From assembly GCA_934155165.1 (NCBI GenBank), contig CAKPGS010000004.1, positions 1-41,913 of the forward strand: a stretch of 41,913 bases of DNA, read 5' to 3'. The notes under the pieces are model-generated. The model was given only the letters and a program-made list of their open reading frames with translations, was not told the origin of the DNA and searched no databases. This DNA comes from an uncultured Clostridia bacterium (GTDB lineage Bacteria; Bacillota; Clostridia; TANB77; CAG-508). Below, in pieces: positions 8,517 through 16,053 of this stretch; positions within the stretch are counted from its first letter, which is position 1; each line of letters begins with the position of its first letter. Made by a program: the position numbers and the translations under genes.

Positions 8517-8543
8517 AAAATTCACATTTATGTGAATTTTTTT
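8517..8543 (+). terminator. Terminator, possibly bidirectional
   Basis: AAAATTCACA (8517-8526) pairs with TGTGAATTTT (8531-8540) around TTTA and runs into seven T. The A-run on the other side would also give a T-run for transcripts from the convergent tmcAL. Confidence 0.85.
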
Positions 8544-8629
8544 ATCTTATAGGAAATTCCAAATTTGCATTAATTATATTAATTAATAAAAAGATGATTG
8601 CTCTAAATCGCACTCACAAAGAAATCTTT

Positions 8630-8667
8630 TCGTTTGGTTTTTTATGCAGTATTTCAAAAAAATATAT
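8630..8667. repeat. Dispersed repeat B, copy 1
   Basis: The 38 bases beginning TCGTTTGGT and ending TATTTCAAAAAAATATAT match the stretch at 30081-30118 at about 32 of 38 positions in the same orientation. Both copies lie just after the 3' end of a gene. The preceding bases (8591-8629) contain a weak AAAGAT/ATCTTT inverted repeat and GCACTCAC, which resembles part of the element at 20263-20434. Confidence 0.45.
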
Positions 8668-8675
8668 TTGTCACT

Positions 8676-9908
8676 TTATAATGTAATTAATTTTTTAGTA
8701 TAATCTAAATTAGCTTGAGATGTATTTTTAAATCCTAAAGTATAAATATTAGTTGATAAAATATCTTTTTCCAACATAAATTTTAAGTTATTATTTTTGG
8801 ATTCTTCCATAAATTTTTTAACAGAAGTTATTAATTGTATTTTTCTATTTTGTTCTGAAATTGCAGAAAGCATTTTTTTACCTTTTTCATTACATCCTAA
8901 AACTCTAATATAAGGAACTACTTTTTTAGAAATCTCCATATCATGCTTTGTAATATTTAAAAGACAATAAACTAAAATTCTTTGTATTCTTGTTTGAGTG
9001 TATCTTTTAGATTTAACCATATTAATTAATTCTGTAATATTATTGCAATTATTACTAGCATTTTTTAATGCATACTCTAAACCTTCAGTAACATCAGGAA
9101 TATTTGCAATTTCAGAAGTTTTCAGAGTTCTTAATTTATACAAAATTTCTTTTTCAAAGGTTTGTAAAGAAGTTATATAGTTTCCTTGTTCAATTTCATT
9201 ACGCATAAGCATATAAGAATTATCTGGCATAACACAACGAATTTCATCATATGCATCACGTTTTAAAAGGTCGCGTATTGCAGTAGAACTAGCATATTCA
9301 TCCACAACATTATGACTATTATAATAAACTTTTTCTCTTTTTATAGAAATTGGAATTATTTGAGATTTTGTTTTCTTTAGTGCTTTTAAATATTCTATGC
9401 CTAATGTATTATTTGGTTGATTTAATATGTTTGAATATTTTTGTATATTATTTAAATACATTAAAAGAGCATTTTCTCTGGCTTTTGGAAATGAAATACC
9501 TTTACTAAGTTCATGAGATAGTATTGAAGAAAATTGTTTTGGTTCATCATATAAAACATTTGCAATATTATTAAGAACATCAATTTCACAGTTTTCAGAA
9601 CCAAAAGAAACGAAGTCAACAATTTTTAATTCGTTAAGGATTTTTATTGCACCTGCCGCAAAGTTTTCTGAACTTGAGGTTGCATATAAAGTTGGAAGTT
9701 CAATAACTAAATCAATTCCATTATCTAAAGCCATTTGTGTTTTTGTCCATTTATCTAAAAGTGAAGCATCGCCTCTTTGCACAAAATTCCCACTCATAAC
9801 ACATACAGTGTATTCTGAATTAGTTGATTTTTTTGATTGTTCTAAATGATATAAGTGACCATTATGAAAAGGGTTGTATTCGGCAATAATACCAAGAACA
9901 TTAGCCAT
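8676..9908 (-). CDS. tmcAL: tRNA-Met cytidine acetate ligase TmcAL
   Basis: TmcAL (formerly YlbM) uses acetate and ATP to acetylate cytidine 34 of the elongator tRNA-Met, giving ac4C. The N-terminus has the nucleotidyltransferase-like signature GIIAEYNPFHNGHLYHL with His15 and His18, then SGNFVQRGDASLLDKW, DLVIELP and SSENFAAGAI. These are hallmark segments of the family. The length (410 residues) is normal. The start at 9908 has AAAGAGGT upstream on the minus strand. It is transcribed divergently from rnhA and convergently with the zinc-ribbon gene, so it is probably monocistronic. Confidence 0.95.
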   Translation of the reverse strand: MANVLGIIAEYNPFHNGHLYHLEQSKKSTNSEYTVCVMSGNFVQRGDASLLDKWTKTQMALDNGIDLVIELPTLYATSSSENFAAGAIKILNELKIVDFVSFGSENCEIDVLNNIANVLYDEPKQFSSILSHELSKGISFPKARENALLMYLNNIQKYSNILNQPNNTLGIEYLKALKKTKSQIIPISIKREKVYYNSHNVVDEYASSTAIRDLLKRDAYDEIRCVMPDNSYMLMRNEIEQGNYITSLQTFEKEILYKLRTLKTSEIANIPDVTEGLEYALKNASNNCNNITELINMVKSKRYTQTRIQRILVYCLLNITKHDMEISKKVVPYIRVLGCNEKGKKMLSAISEQNRKIQLITSVKKFMEESKNNNLKFMLEKDILSTNIYTLGFKNTSQANLDYTKKLITL

Positions 9909-9938
9909 AATAAAATACCTCTTTCTACAAAATTTCTC

Positions 9939-9967
9939 TTGTAATATAAAATAATTATTGGTATAAT
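9939..9967 (+). promoter_or_regulatory. Promoter of rnhA
   Basis: TTGTAA (9939-9944), 17 bases, then a perfect TATAAT (9962-9967), 40 bases before the rnhA ATG. It lies in the divergent tmcAL-rnhA intergenic region. Confidence 0.6.
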
Positions 9968-10006
9968 ATCACAAAATAAAAAAAATATCAATATTTGGGA
10001 GTTATT

Positions 10007-10441
10007 ATGGTAAATGTAACTATTTATACAGATGGAGCCTGCTCAGGAAACCCAGGACCAGGAGGATGGGCCGCAGTACTTTTATATGGAGATAATAAAA
10101 AAGAAATATCAGGCGGAAGCAAGAATACAACTAATAATATAATGGAAATAACAGCTGTAATAGAGGCTTTAAAATGTTTAAAATTTGAATGTGAAGCAAA
10201 GATTCATAGTGATAGTGCCTATGTAGTAAATTGTTTTAATCAAGGTTGGATATATAATTGGCGAAAAAATAACTGGAAAACAGCTTCAAAAGAGCCCGTG
10301 AAAAATAAAGAATTGTGGGAAGAATTATACAATTTGGTTCAAAAACATAAAGTAGAATTTATAAAAGTAAAAGGTCATAGTGATGTTGAATTAAACAACA
10401 GATGTGATGAACTTGCAAGAGCTGAGATTTCTAAATTATAA
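10007..10441 (+). CDS. rnhA: Ribonuclease HI
   Basis: RNase HI cleaves the RNA strand of RNA-DNA hybrids (R-loops, primers). The ATG at 10007 has GGGAG five bases upstream and is preferred to TTG 9995. The 144-residue product contains the catalytic carboxylates in their usual contexts: Asp in YTDGACSGNPGPGGWA, Glu in NIMEITAVIEAL, Asp in HSDSAYVVN, and Asp in NNRCDELARAE. It contains no extra hybrid-binding domain. Twenty bases separate it from the mscS gene, so the two are probably one operon from the promoter at 9939. Confidence 0.97.
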   Translation: MVNVTIYTDGACSGNPGPGGWAAVLLYGDNKKEISGGSKNTTNNIMEITAVIEALKCLKFECEAKIHSDSAYVVNCFNQGWIYNWRKNNWKTASKEPVKNKELWEELYNLVQKHKVEFIKVKGHSDVELNNRCDELARAEISKL

Positions 10442-10461
10442 AAATACGAAGGAGGAAAAAA

Positions 10462-11523
10462 ATGAACGAATTAAATAAAATAATAACATATTTTGAAGGA
10501 TTTACCTTAGAAACAATAATAGATATTATAATTGCCATTGGAATTATTGTGATATTTAAAATTTTTAGCACGGGAATTGCAAATATTGTAACAAAGATTC
10601 TTAGAAAAAAAATGAAAAAAACAGAAAGAAAAAAGAGTGCAATGTATAATACAACCAAAAAGTTAGTGAATTTAATCGGAATATATATTGCAATTTTATT
10701 CTTAAAAAGACCATTATTGATATCGGCAGTTGTATTTGGATATATTACAAAAATATTTAAGGTTTTGGTAATATATTCAATAGCAAGAATAATTGCAGAA
10801 GCTATAACAATGGATACCTTTAGAAAATTCAGTAACAATGATGAAGATGAGGGGGATGGAATATCAACCTTTGTAGTTAAAATTATAAGAGGCTTAGTGT
10901 ATATAATTGCAACTTTTATAGCGATATTAGAGCTAGGGTACGATTTAAGTGGGTTAGTTACAGGACTTGGAATAAGCAGTGTTGTAATAACACTTGCAGC
11001 ACAAAATTTAGCTAAAGATTTATTAGGAGGATTCGTAATTTTTACAGATAAACCTTTTAAAGTAGGTGATTGGATACAATTTGGAGACTATGAAGGAACT
11101 GTTGAAGATATAACTTATAGAAGTACGCGATTACGTACATTCGAAAATTCAATAGTAAATATACCAAATTCAATTATAGCAAATGAGTCTTTAATAAACT
11201 GTAGCAAAATAGAAAAAAGAAGATACAAAATTAATTTAGGATTAACACTAGAAACACCGCTAAATAAAGTTAAAACAGTAGAAGAAAAAATAAAAACAAT
11301 GTTAAAAGAAAAAGAAGATGTTATGGATGACTCTATAATTGTTAAATTTGATAAAATAACAGATAATACAATAAATTTATTAATATATGCATTTACAGAT
11401 TCAGTAGACTATGGAAGCTTCCTAAAGCAAAAAGAAGAAATCAACTTTAAAATAATGCAAATATTAGAAAGTGAAAATGTAGAATTAGCATATGATACTA
11501 AAACAATATATATGAAAAATTAA
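10462..11523 (+). CDS. MscS-family mechanosensitive ion channel
   Basis: A 353-residue membrane channel that releases solutes on hypo-osmotic shock. GGAGG lies just before ATG 10462. About four hydrophobic segments (roughly 15-40, 66-84, 86-112, 133-155) precede the pore helix region SGLVTGLGISSVVITLAAQN and LAKDLLGGFVIF. The beta domain starts with DKPFKVGDWIQFGDYEGTVE, followed by STRLRTFENSIVNIPNS, which is diagnostic of the MscS family. The 90-residue C-terminal alpha/beta domain is cytoplasmic. A hairpin terminator follows immediately. Confidence 0.93.
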   Translation: MNELNKIITYFEGFTLETIIDIIIAIGIIVIFKIFSTGIANIVTKILRKKMKKTERKKSAMYNTTKKLVNLIGIYIAILFLKRPLLISAVVFGYITKIFKVLVIYSIARIIAEAITMDTFRKFSNNDEDEGDGISTFVVKIIRGLVYIIATFIAILELGYDLSGLVTGLGISSVVITLAAQNLAKDLLGGFVIFTDKPFKVGDWIQFGDYEGTVEDITYRSTRLRTFENSIVNIPNSIIANESLINCSKIEKRRYKINLGLTLETPLNKVKTVEEKIKTMLKEKEDVMDDSIIVKFDKITDNTINLLIYAFTDSVDYGSFLKQKEEINFKIMQILESENVELAYDTKTIYMKN

Positions 11524-11550
11524 AAATGCAGAGAATTCTCTGCATTTTTT
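11523..11550 (+). terminator. Terminator after mscS, likely bidirectional
   Basis: AAAATGCAGAGAA and its exact complement meet to form a 26-base palindrome that starts at the stop codon, followed by six T in total. The A-run on the left gives a T-run for the converging carboxypeptidase transcript. Confidence 0.8.
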
Positions 11551-11594
11551 ATCGTAATAAATTAAACCAATTTTTGAAAATCTTACAAGACATA

Positions 11595-12767
11595 CTACCG
11601 CAATCCAATAGACTTTACATCTGTACTAGCAACTAAATCTATAATATCCAAAGTTTCGCCATTTAAAGTATAAGTTATTTCGCCTAACTTTTGTCCCTTA
11701 TAGATTGGTGCGGATAAATTATCTTGAATAAATACATTTTGCTCTATTTGTTTTTCTTTCCCTTTTGGAATTAATACACCAGAAGTATTTTCAACTGTTG
11801 CATTTATATTTGCTTGAAATCCTTTACTTACAGAAACAGATTGAACAGTATCTCCACTATCGCCAAGTTTTATGTATGAATAATTTGAAAAGCCATAATC
11901 TAATAATTTTTGAGCTTCAGAAAATCTTAACTTGGTAGTTGGAGCTTTCATTATAACAGCAATTAAGGACAAATTATCACGAGTAGCTGAAGCTGATAGA
12001 TTATAAAGTGCAAGAGAAGTAGAACCTGTTTTTAAGCCAGTAATACCGTTATAGGTTCTAATTAGTTTATTGGTATTTACAAGTTCAGATTTGCCATCTC
12101 TTAAAGAATCCATATAAATAGTGGTATATTTTGTAATATCTGGATGTTTGATTAAAAGCTCTTTACTCATTAAAGCAATATCGTAAGCAGAAGTTATATG
12201 TCCATCTTCATCAATACCATGACAATTTTTAAAACATGTGTCATTCATTCCTAATTCCTTAGCTTTTTCATTCATTTTTTGAACAAAGGCTTCTTGTGAA
12301 CCTTCTAAATATTCAGCCATTGCAACGGTACAATCATTTGCGGAAACTACACAAATTGCTTTTAGCATATCATTAACAGAAAGAGTTTCGGTTGTGTCTA
12401 GCCAAATTTGAGAACCGCCCATGCTTGAAGCATTTTCGCTACAAGGTATTTGTGTATCATAATTTATTTTGCCTGAATCAATAGCCTCCATAATAAGTAG
12501 AATTGTCATAACTTTTGTAACGCTAGCAGGTCTTAACTGTTCATGCATATTTTTTTCGTATAAAACTTTTCCAGAGTTTTGTTCAATTAAAACGGCTGAT
12601 CCAGACTCTAAATTTAGAGAATTGTCAACAGAACTTCCCTCTGTAGAGTTAGTATATACAGAATCTAAAGATGTAGACCAAATATAATTACTATAAGCAA
12701 AAATAGAAATTGGATAGAACGAAATCAAGCAAAAGCATAACAATAGGGAAATTATTTTCTTATTCAT
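11595..12767 (-). CDS. dacF: D-alanyl-D-alanine carboxypeptidase (PBP5/DacF type)
   Basis: This enzyme trims the terminal D-Ala from peptidoglycan pentapeptides at the outer membrane face. The ATG at 12767 (MNKKIISLLLCFCL) has GGAGG upstream and begins a signal peptide of about 24 residues; a longer frame to 12800 is less likely. The active-site motifs are Ser82-x-x-Lys85 (SVTK), Ser142-Ala-Asn144 and Lys246-Thr-Gly248. A beta-rich C-terminal PBP5_C-like domain follows from about 290. The length of 390 residues is normal. The dac subtype is not certain; DacF is likely in a spore former. The gene has its own minus-strand promoter. Confidence 0.93.
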   Translation of the reverse strand: MNKKIISLLLCFCLISFYPISIFAYSNYIWSTSLDSVYTNSTEGSSVDNSLNLESGSAVLIEQNSGKVLYEKNMHEQLRPASVTKVMTILLIMEAIDSGKINYDTQIPCSENASSMGGSQIWLDTTETLSVNDMLKAICVVSANDCTVAMAEYLEGSQEAFVQKMNEKAKELGMNDTCFKNCHGIDEDGHITSAYDIALMSKELLIKHPDITKYTTIYMDSLRDGKSELVNTNKLIRTYNGITGLKTGSTSLALYNLSASATRDNLSLIAVIMKAPTTKLRFSEAQKLLDYGFSNYSYIKLGDSGDTVQSVSVSKGFQANINATVENTSGVLIPKGKEKQIEQNVFIQDNLSAPIYKGQKLGEITYTLNGETLDIIDLVASTDVKSIGLR

Positions 12768-12845
12768 ATATGTACCTCCGTATTTGTAAAATATATTCAA
12801 TGGAAAATAAATATATGAATAAATTTTATATAAATTTAATGTTAA

Positions 12846-12874
12846 ATATTAAAAATATAAACAATTTATGTCAA
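12846..12874 (-). promoter_or_regulatory. Promoter of the carboxypeptidase gene
   Basis: On the minus strand a perfect TTGACA (12874-12869) is separated by 17 bases from TAATAT (12851-12846), about 80 bases upstream of the ATG at 12767. Confidence 0.65.
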
Positions 12875-12880
12875 GCGTTG

Positions 12881-12908
12881 TATGGGTCGGCGTCCCCGAC
12901 GACCCATA
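12881..12908. repeat. GC-rich palindromic repeat
   Basis: TATGGGTCGGCG and CGACGACCCATA form an almost perfect stem around a short loop in otherwise very AT-rich DNA. No T-run follows on either strand, so it is not a standard terminator. It resembles the TGTAGGGG-type palindromes at 20520, 36970-37073 and 39841-39923 in size and composition. Confidence 0.6.
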
Positions 12909-12951
12909 GAAAGTTTAATTATTATTTTGTCTTTGTTAGATTTAAAATTTT

Positions 12952-13698
12952 CTAGGTTATTTTTACGATTCGGACTGTTACGTTTTTGGAATCTACTGTG
13001 CAATAGATTTTTATAGGAAAATCGTAGTTATTTACAAATTTAAAATCTACACTTCCATAAGCTACTGCTGCATCTTTTCCTTCCTTTACATAAGGTACTT
13101 TTTTGCTATGAGGATGTCTTTCAGTTATGTTTAAAGAAGGCAAAGCTAATACAGCATTGTATAATGTGGAACTAATTTGACAGTTACCTCCACCATAACC
13201 TTTTATTTTATTGCCATCTTTATCAAAAATGTCGGCTTCTTTGTATCCTTTCTGAGGAGTGGATTTTCCTATAGTTTGTGTAAAGGAAAATGTTTTTCCA
13301 GATTCTACAGTTTTACCATTTAATGTTTCAGATGTTAATTTTAAATTATTTTGTCGATTAGAATCTTTGCTATAAATCTTTGTAGAGAAACTAGATAAAT
13401 CTTCTTCAGTAGGAGTAGCTTGAACTGGAGGTTCAGGTACAGGGGGTTCTATAGTATTAGTATCTTGTTCGTTTACTATGGTATTGTTTTGAGTATTTTG
13501 ATTTTGGTTTTCGTTTTCAGTATCAGTATCTGTATTATTAACAGTGTTACTTTCTGCAGATGTTCTAGCATACTCTGTTGTATTATTTTCTTGGTTAGAA
13601 ACATTGTTATTAGAATTATTTTTTAATATAAAAAAAATAATACCACCAATTAATAAAATGGACATAATTGCAATTAAAATATATTTTGAATTTTTCAT
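12952..13698 (-). CDS. VanW-family exported protein
   Basis: A 248-residue protein anchored by an N-terminal hydrophobic helix (about 7-26). Residues 28-95 form an Asn/Thr/Glu-rich low-complexity linker ending in a Pro-rich stretch. The rest is a VanW domain: SGKTFSFTQTIG, PQKGYKEADIF, GYGGGNCQISSTLYNAVL and ERHPHSKKVPYV. VanW-domain proteins occur in Gram-positive bacteria and vancomycin clusters, but their biochemical role is not established; an envelope role fits the export signal. No vancomycin resistance genes are nearby. It lies upstream of the carboxypeptidase on the same strand but is separated from it by a palindrome and that gene's own promoter. Confidence 0.88.
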   Translation of the reverse strand: MKNSKYILIAIMSILLIGGIIFFILKNNSNNNVSNQENNTTEYARTSAESNTVNNTDTDTENENQNQNTQNNTIVNEQDTNTIEPPVPEPPVQATPTEEDLSSFSTKIYSKDSNRQNNLKLTSETLNGKTVESGKTFSFTQTIGKSTPQKGYKEADIFDKDGNKIKGYGGGNCQISSTLYNAVLALPSLNITERHPHSKKVPYVKEGKDAAVAYGSVDFKFVNNYDFPIKIYCTVDSKNVTVRIVKIT

Positions 13699-13827
13699 AA
13701 AAGCCTCCGAAATAATATAAGAATTATAATTTTAGTATTTGGCAAAAATATAAAAAATATTATAAAAAATAAATTATAAGAAATTAATATAAAAAAATAT
13801 ATATTAAAAATACAGTTTGGAGCGGTA

Positions 13828-13855
13828 TTGACAAATAAAAAAAATATAGTATAAT
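13828..13855 (+). promoter_or_regulatory. Strong promoter for the 48-residue membrane peptide
   Basis: Consensus TTGACA (13828-13833) and TATAAT (13850-13855) with a 16-base spacer, 34 bases before ATG 13890. This is one of the closest consensus promoters in the window. Confidence 0.75.
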
Positions 13856-13889
13856 ATGTAAGAGTATTATGTAAAAGAGGGGATGAAAT

Positions 13890-14036
13890 ATGATTTCAAA
13901 GTATTGGAGAAAAATAGGATTATTTATTTTAATAGTTGCATGTTTATTCAATATTACTTATAAAATTGTTCATAAAGTCTCTTTAAAAACTCAATTAGAA
14001 GCATCTGCAGAATACATACAAAAAGAAAATAAATAA
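13890..14036 (+). CDS. Small membrane peptide, 48 residues
   Basis: A short frame with strong expression signals: a consensus promoter 34 bases upstream and AGAGGGG seven bases before ATG 13890. The peptide begins MISKYWRKIGLF, a basic leader. It has one hydrophobic helix (about residues 9-24, containing one Cys) and then a polar, helical tail ending in Lys-Glu-Asn-Lys. I do not recognise a family. An alternative ATG at 13883 in another frame gives only about 27 codons and sits too close to the ribosome-binding site. The quality of the signals argues that it is a real gene. Confidence 0.6.
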   Translation: MISKYWRKIGLFILIVACLFNITYKIVHKVSLKTQLEASAEYIQKENK

Positions 14037-14054
14037 AAAAATATTTATAAATGC

Positions 14055-14083
14055 TTGAAAAAAATATATAAATATGTTATGCT
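14055..14083 (+). promoter_or_regulatory. Probable rpmE promoter
   Basis: TTGAAA (14055-14060), 17 bases, TATGCT (14078-14083), 48 bases before the rpmE ATG. The -10 match is only moderate. Confidence 0.4.
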
Positions 14084-14130
14084 TTTAAACAGCAAATTTT
14101 ATGAAATAAAAAGGAAGAGGTGAATACATA

Positions 14131-14331
14131 ATGAAAACAGGAATACATCCAGAATATAAAGAAGCAACAATTACATGTGCTTGTGGAAATGTTATGAAAA
14201 CAAATTCAACAAAAGGTGATATGAAAGTTGATGTTTGCTCTAAATGCCATGCTTTTTGGACAGGAAACTTAAAACAAAATAAAACAGGTGGTAGAGCTGA
14301 AAAATTCAAAAATAAATATGGTATACAATAA
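14131..14331 (+). CDS. rpmE: 50S ribosomal protein L31, zinc-binding form
   Basis: The 66-residue protein begins MKTGIHPEYKEATITCACG, typical of L31. Four cysteines, Cys16, Cys18, Cys36 and Cys39 (CAC and CSKC), identify the zinc-carrying form, which in other Firmicutes is replaced by a cysteine-free paralogue under zinc limitation. The C-terminal FKNKYGIQ is short. GGAAGAGGTG precedes ATG 14131. A hairpin separates it from ychF, 78 bases downstream. Confidence 0.96.
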   Translation: MKTGIHPEYKEATITCACGNVMKTNSTKGDMKVDVCSKCHAFWTGNLKQNKTGGRAEKFKNKYGIQ

Positions 14332-14366
14332 TTTTTTAGGGTTCGTTTTATCGGACCCTTAAAAAA
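14332..14366 (+). other. Hairpin between rpmE and ychF
   Basis: TTTTTTAGGGTTCG (14332-14345) pairs imperfectly with CGGACCCTTAAAAAA (14352-14366) around a short AT-rich loop directly after the rpmE stop. The T-run is in the left arm and none follows the right arm, so it could be a weak terminator, an attenuator, or a 3' stabilising hairpin. Confidence 0.5.
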
Positions 14367-14409
14367 TTTATAAATAATATTGCTAATATAAAAAAATGAG
14401 GTGTAGTAA

Positions 14410-15498
14410 ATGAAAATAGGAATTGTTGGTTTACCAAATGTAGGCAAAAGTACTATGTTCAACAGTATTACAAATGCGGGAGCAGAATGTGCAAATTATC
14501 CATTTTGTACAATAGAACCAAATGTTGGAGTTGTTCCTGTTCCAGATGAAAGATTAGATAAATTAACTCAAATGTATAAACCAGAAAAAACTACTCATGC
14601 TGTTATAGAATTTGTAGATATTGCAGGACTTGTTAAAGGAGCAAGTAAAGGAGAAGGACTAGGAAATAAATTTCTATCACATATACGTGAAGTTGATAGT
14701 ATAGTAGAAGTTGTAAGATGTTTTGAAAACGAAAATATAGTTCACGTTGATGGTAGTGTAGATCCTATAAGAGATATTGAAACAATTAACTTAGAACTTA
14801 TTTTGGCAGATTTAGAAACAATAAATAAAAGAATGGAAAGAGCACAAAAAGCTTTTAAAGCAGACAAAAAAGTTAAAGTAGAAATTGATTTATTAAATAA
14901 AATTAAAGAAACTTTAGAATCTGGAAAATCAGCTAGAACTCTTGAATTAAATGAAGAAGAATTAGACTTAATAAAAGATAGCTTTTTATTAACTTTAAAA
15001 CCAATTTTATACATTGCGAATGTTTCAGAAGATCAATTAGGAAATGATAATGATGAATTAGTTAATAAAGTAAAAGAGTATGCTTCAAAAGAAAATGCAA
15101 ATGTAATTCCTTTATGCGTAAAAATAGAGGAAGAATTATCTAGCTTAGATGGAGAAGATAAAAAAGAAATGCTAGAAGCCCTTGGCTTAGAAGAATCAGG
15201 TTTAGATAAAGTAATAAAAGCAAGTTACGATTTATTAGGACTTATGTCTTTTTTAACTGCTGGAGAACCAGAAGTTAGAGCATGGACAATAAAAAAAGGA
15301 ACAAAAGCTCCAGAAGCAGCAGGAAAAATTCATTCAGATATTCAAAGAGGATTTATTAGAGCAGAAGTTGTAAAATATGATGATTTAATAAGGGAAGGCT
15401 CAATGAATGCTGTAAAAGAAAAAGGCTTACTTCGTTCTGAAGGAAAAGATTATATAATGCAAGATGGAGATATAGTATTATTTCGATTTAATGTTTAA
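14410..15498 (+). CDS. ychF: YchF/OLA1-family ATPase
   Basis: YchF is a universally conserved, ribosome-associated P-loop protein of the Obg class that prefers ATP. The P-loop is GLPNVGKST (about residues 7-15), followed by the switch-region segment ANYPFCTIEPNVGVV and G3 FVDIAGLVKGASKGEGLG. A coiled-coil region (about 125-190) and the TGS-like C-terminal domain follow. The latter includes SFLTAGEPEVRAWTIKKGT, then HSDIQRGFIRAEV, and ends at DIVLFRFNV. The 362 residues are full length. GAGGTG precedes ATG 14410. Confidence 0.98.
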   Translation: MKIGIVGLPNVGKSTMFNSITNAGAECANYPFCTIEPNVGVVPVPDERLDKLTQMYKPEKTTHAVIEFVDIAGLVKGASKGEGLGNKFLSHIREVDSIVEVVRCFENENIVHVDGSVDPIRDIETINLELILADLETINKRMERAQKAFKADKKVKVEIDLLNKIKETLESGKSARTLELNEEELDLIKDSFLLTLKPILYIANVSEDQLGNDNDELVNKVKEYASKENANVIPLCVKIEEELSSLDGEDKKEMLEALGLEESGLDKVIKASYDLLGLMSFLTAGEPEVRAWTIKKGTKAPEAAGKIHSDIQRGFIRAEVVKYDDLIREGSMNAVKEKGLLRSEGKDYIMQDGDIVLFRFNV

Positions 15499-15542
15499 AA
15501 TATTACAAACATATTACAAATTTGAAAAATATAAAAAAACTA

Positions 15543-15571
15543 TTGCATTTTTTTATGAATAGTAGTATAAA
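15543..15571 (+). promoter_or_regulatory. Promoter of the LPKTG protein gene
   Basis: TTGCAT (15543-15548), 17 bases, TATAAA (15566-15571), 52 bases before ATG 15623. Confidence 0.55.
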
Positions 15572-15622
15572 ATAATAAGAAAATAAAAATAATAAATACG
15601 AGAGAAAAAAAGGAGAATAATT

Positions 15623-15997
15623 ATGAAAAATTTAAAAACAAATAAAATAATAATAGCTTTAGCAATAGCATTAATGGTTATAGTAGGATTTACATTTAGC
15701 GTTAATGCTGATGATATCCAACAAATTAATCCATCTGATGTTATAACAGGAAGTGGTTCTGGAAATACGAACGGAAACACAAATGGCAATACAAACGGAA
15801 ATACAAATGGTAATGCAAATACTAATAAAAACGTAAATACAAACGCAAATAAAAATGCAACTTCATATAATAATACAAATACTAATTTACCTAAAACAGG
15901 CTTAGCAGATTATACTCCATTATTTGCTGGAATTGCTTTATTAGTTGGAATTGCTGCAATAGCTTATAAGAAAGTTAACGAATATAAAGATATTTAA
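15623..15997 (+). CDS. Short LPXTG-anchored, Asn/Gly/Thr-repeat surface protein
   Basis: A 124-residue sortase substrate. It has an N-terminal signal peptide (about 1-29, ending near VNADD), a short mature region, five Gly-Asn-Thr-Asn-like repeats and further Asn/Thr/Lys-rich sequence. LPKTG at residues 89-93 is followed by a hydrophobic helix and a charged tail (KKVNEYKDI). By known biology, sortase cleaves between Thr and Gly and links the protein to peptidoglycan or a partner. The folded part is tiny, so the mature product would be a disordered 60-residue stalk. A sortase gene converges on it 34 bases away. AAAAGGAG precedes ATG 15623. Confidence 0.85.
   Translation: MKNLKTNKIIIALAIALMVIVGFTFSVNADDIQQINPSDVITGSGSGNTNGNTNGNTNGNTNGNANTNKNVNTNANKNATSYNNTNTNLPKTGLADYTPLFAGIALLVGIAAIAYKKVNEYKDI
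15761..15820 (+). repeat. 12-bp coding tandem repeat, five units
   Basis: Five 12-base units of the form GGNAAYACNAAY run head to tail and encode Gly-Asn-Thr-Asn (the last gives Gly-Asn-Ala-Asn). Third-position differences (ACG/ACA, AAC/AAT, GGC/GGA/GGT) show that the units have diverged or are under amino-acid selection. Degenerate Asn-rich units continue downstream. Confidence 0.85.
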
Positions 15998-16020
15998 TTT
16001 GAAATAAGATTCAATATTTT

Positions 16021-16053
16021 AAGAGATAGAGTTAGTCTATCTCTTTTGCTTTT
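16021..16053 (+). terminator. Terminator between the LPKTG gene and sortase
   Basis: AAGAGATAGA (16021-16030) and TCTATCTCTT (16036-16045) form a perfect 10-bp stem around GTTAG, followed by TTGCTTTT. The right arm overlaps the last codons of the convergent sortase gene. Confidence 0.75.

Noticed and set aside
12883..12908. Palindrome as terminator of the VanW gene
   Set aside because: There is no T-run on either strand; it matches the dispersed palindrome type better.
12952..13698. VanW gene as evidence of vancomycin resistance
   Set aside because: VanW-domain proteins are common in clostridia and no vanHAX or vanRS genes are present.
15761..15820. CRISPR or satellite repeat
   Set aside because: The 12-bp units are in frame, encode Gly-Asn-Thr-Asn and lie within an LPXTG protein.
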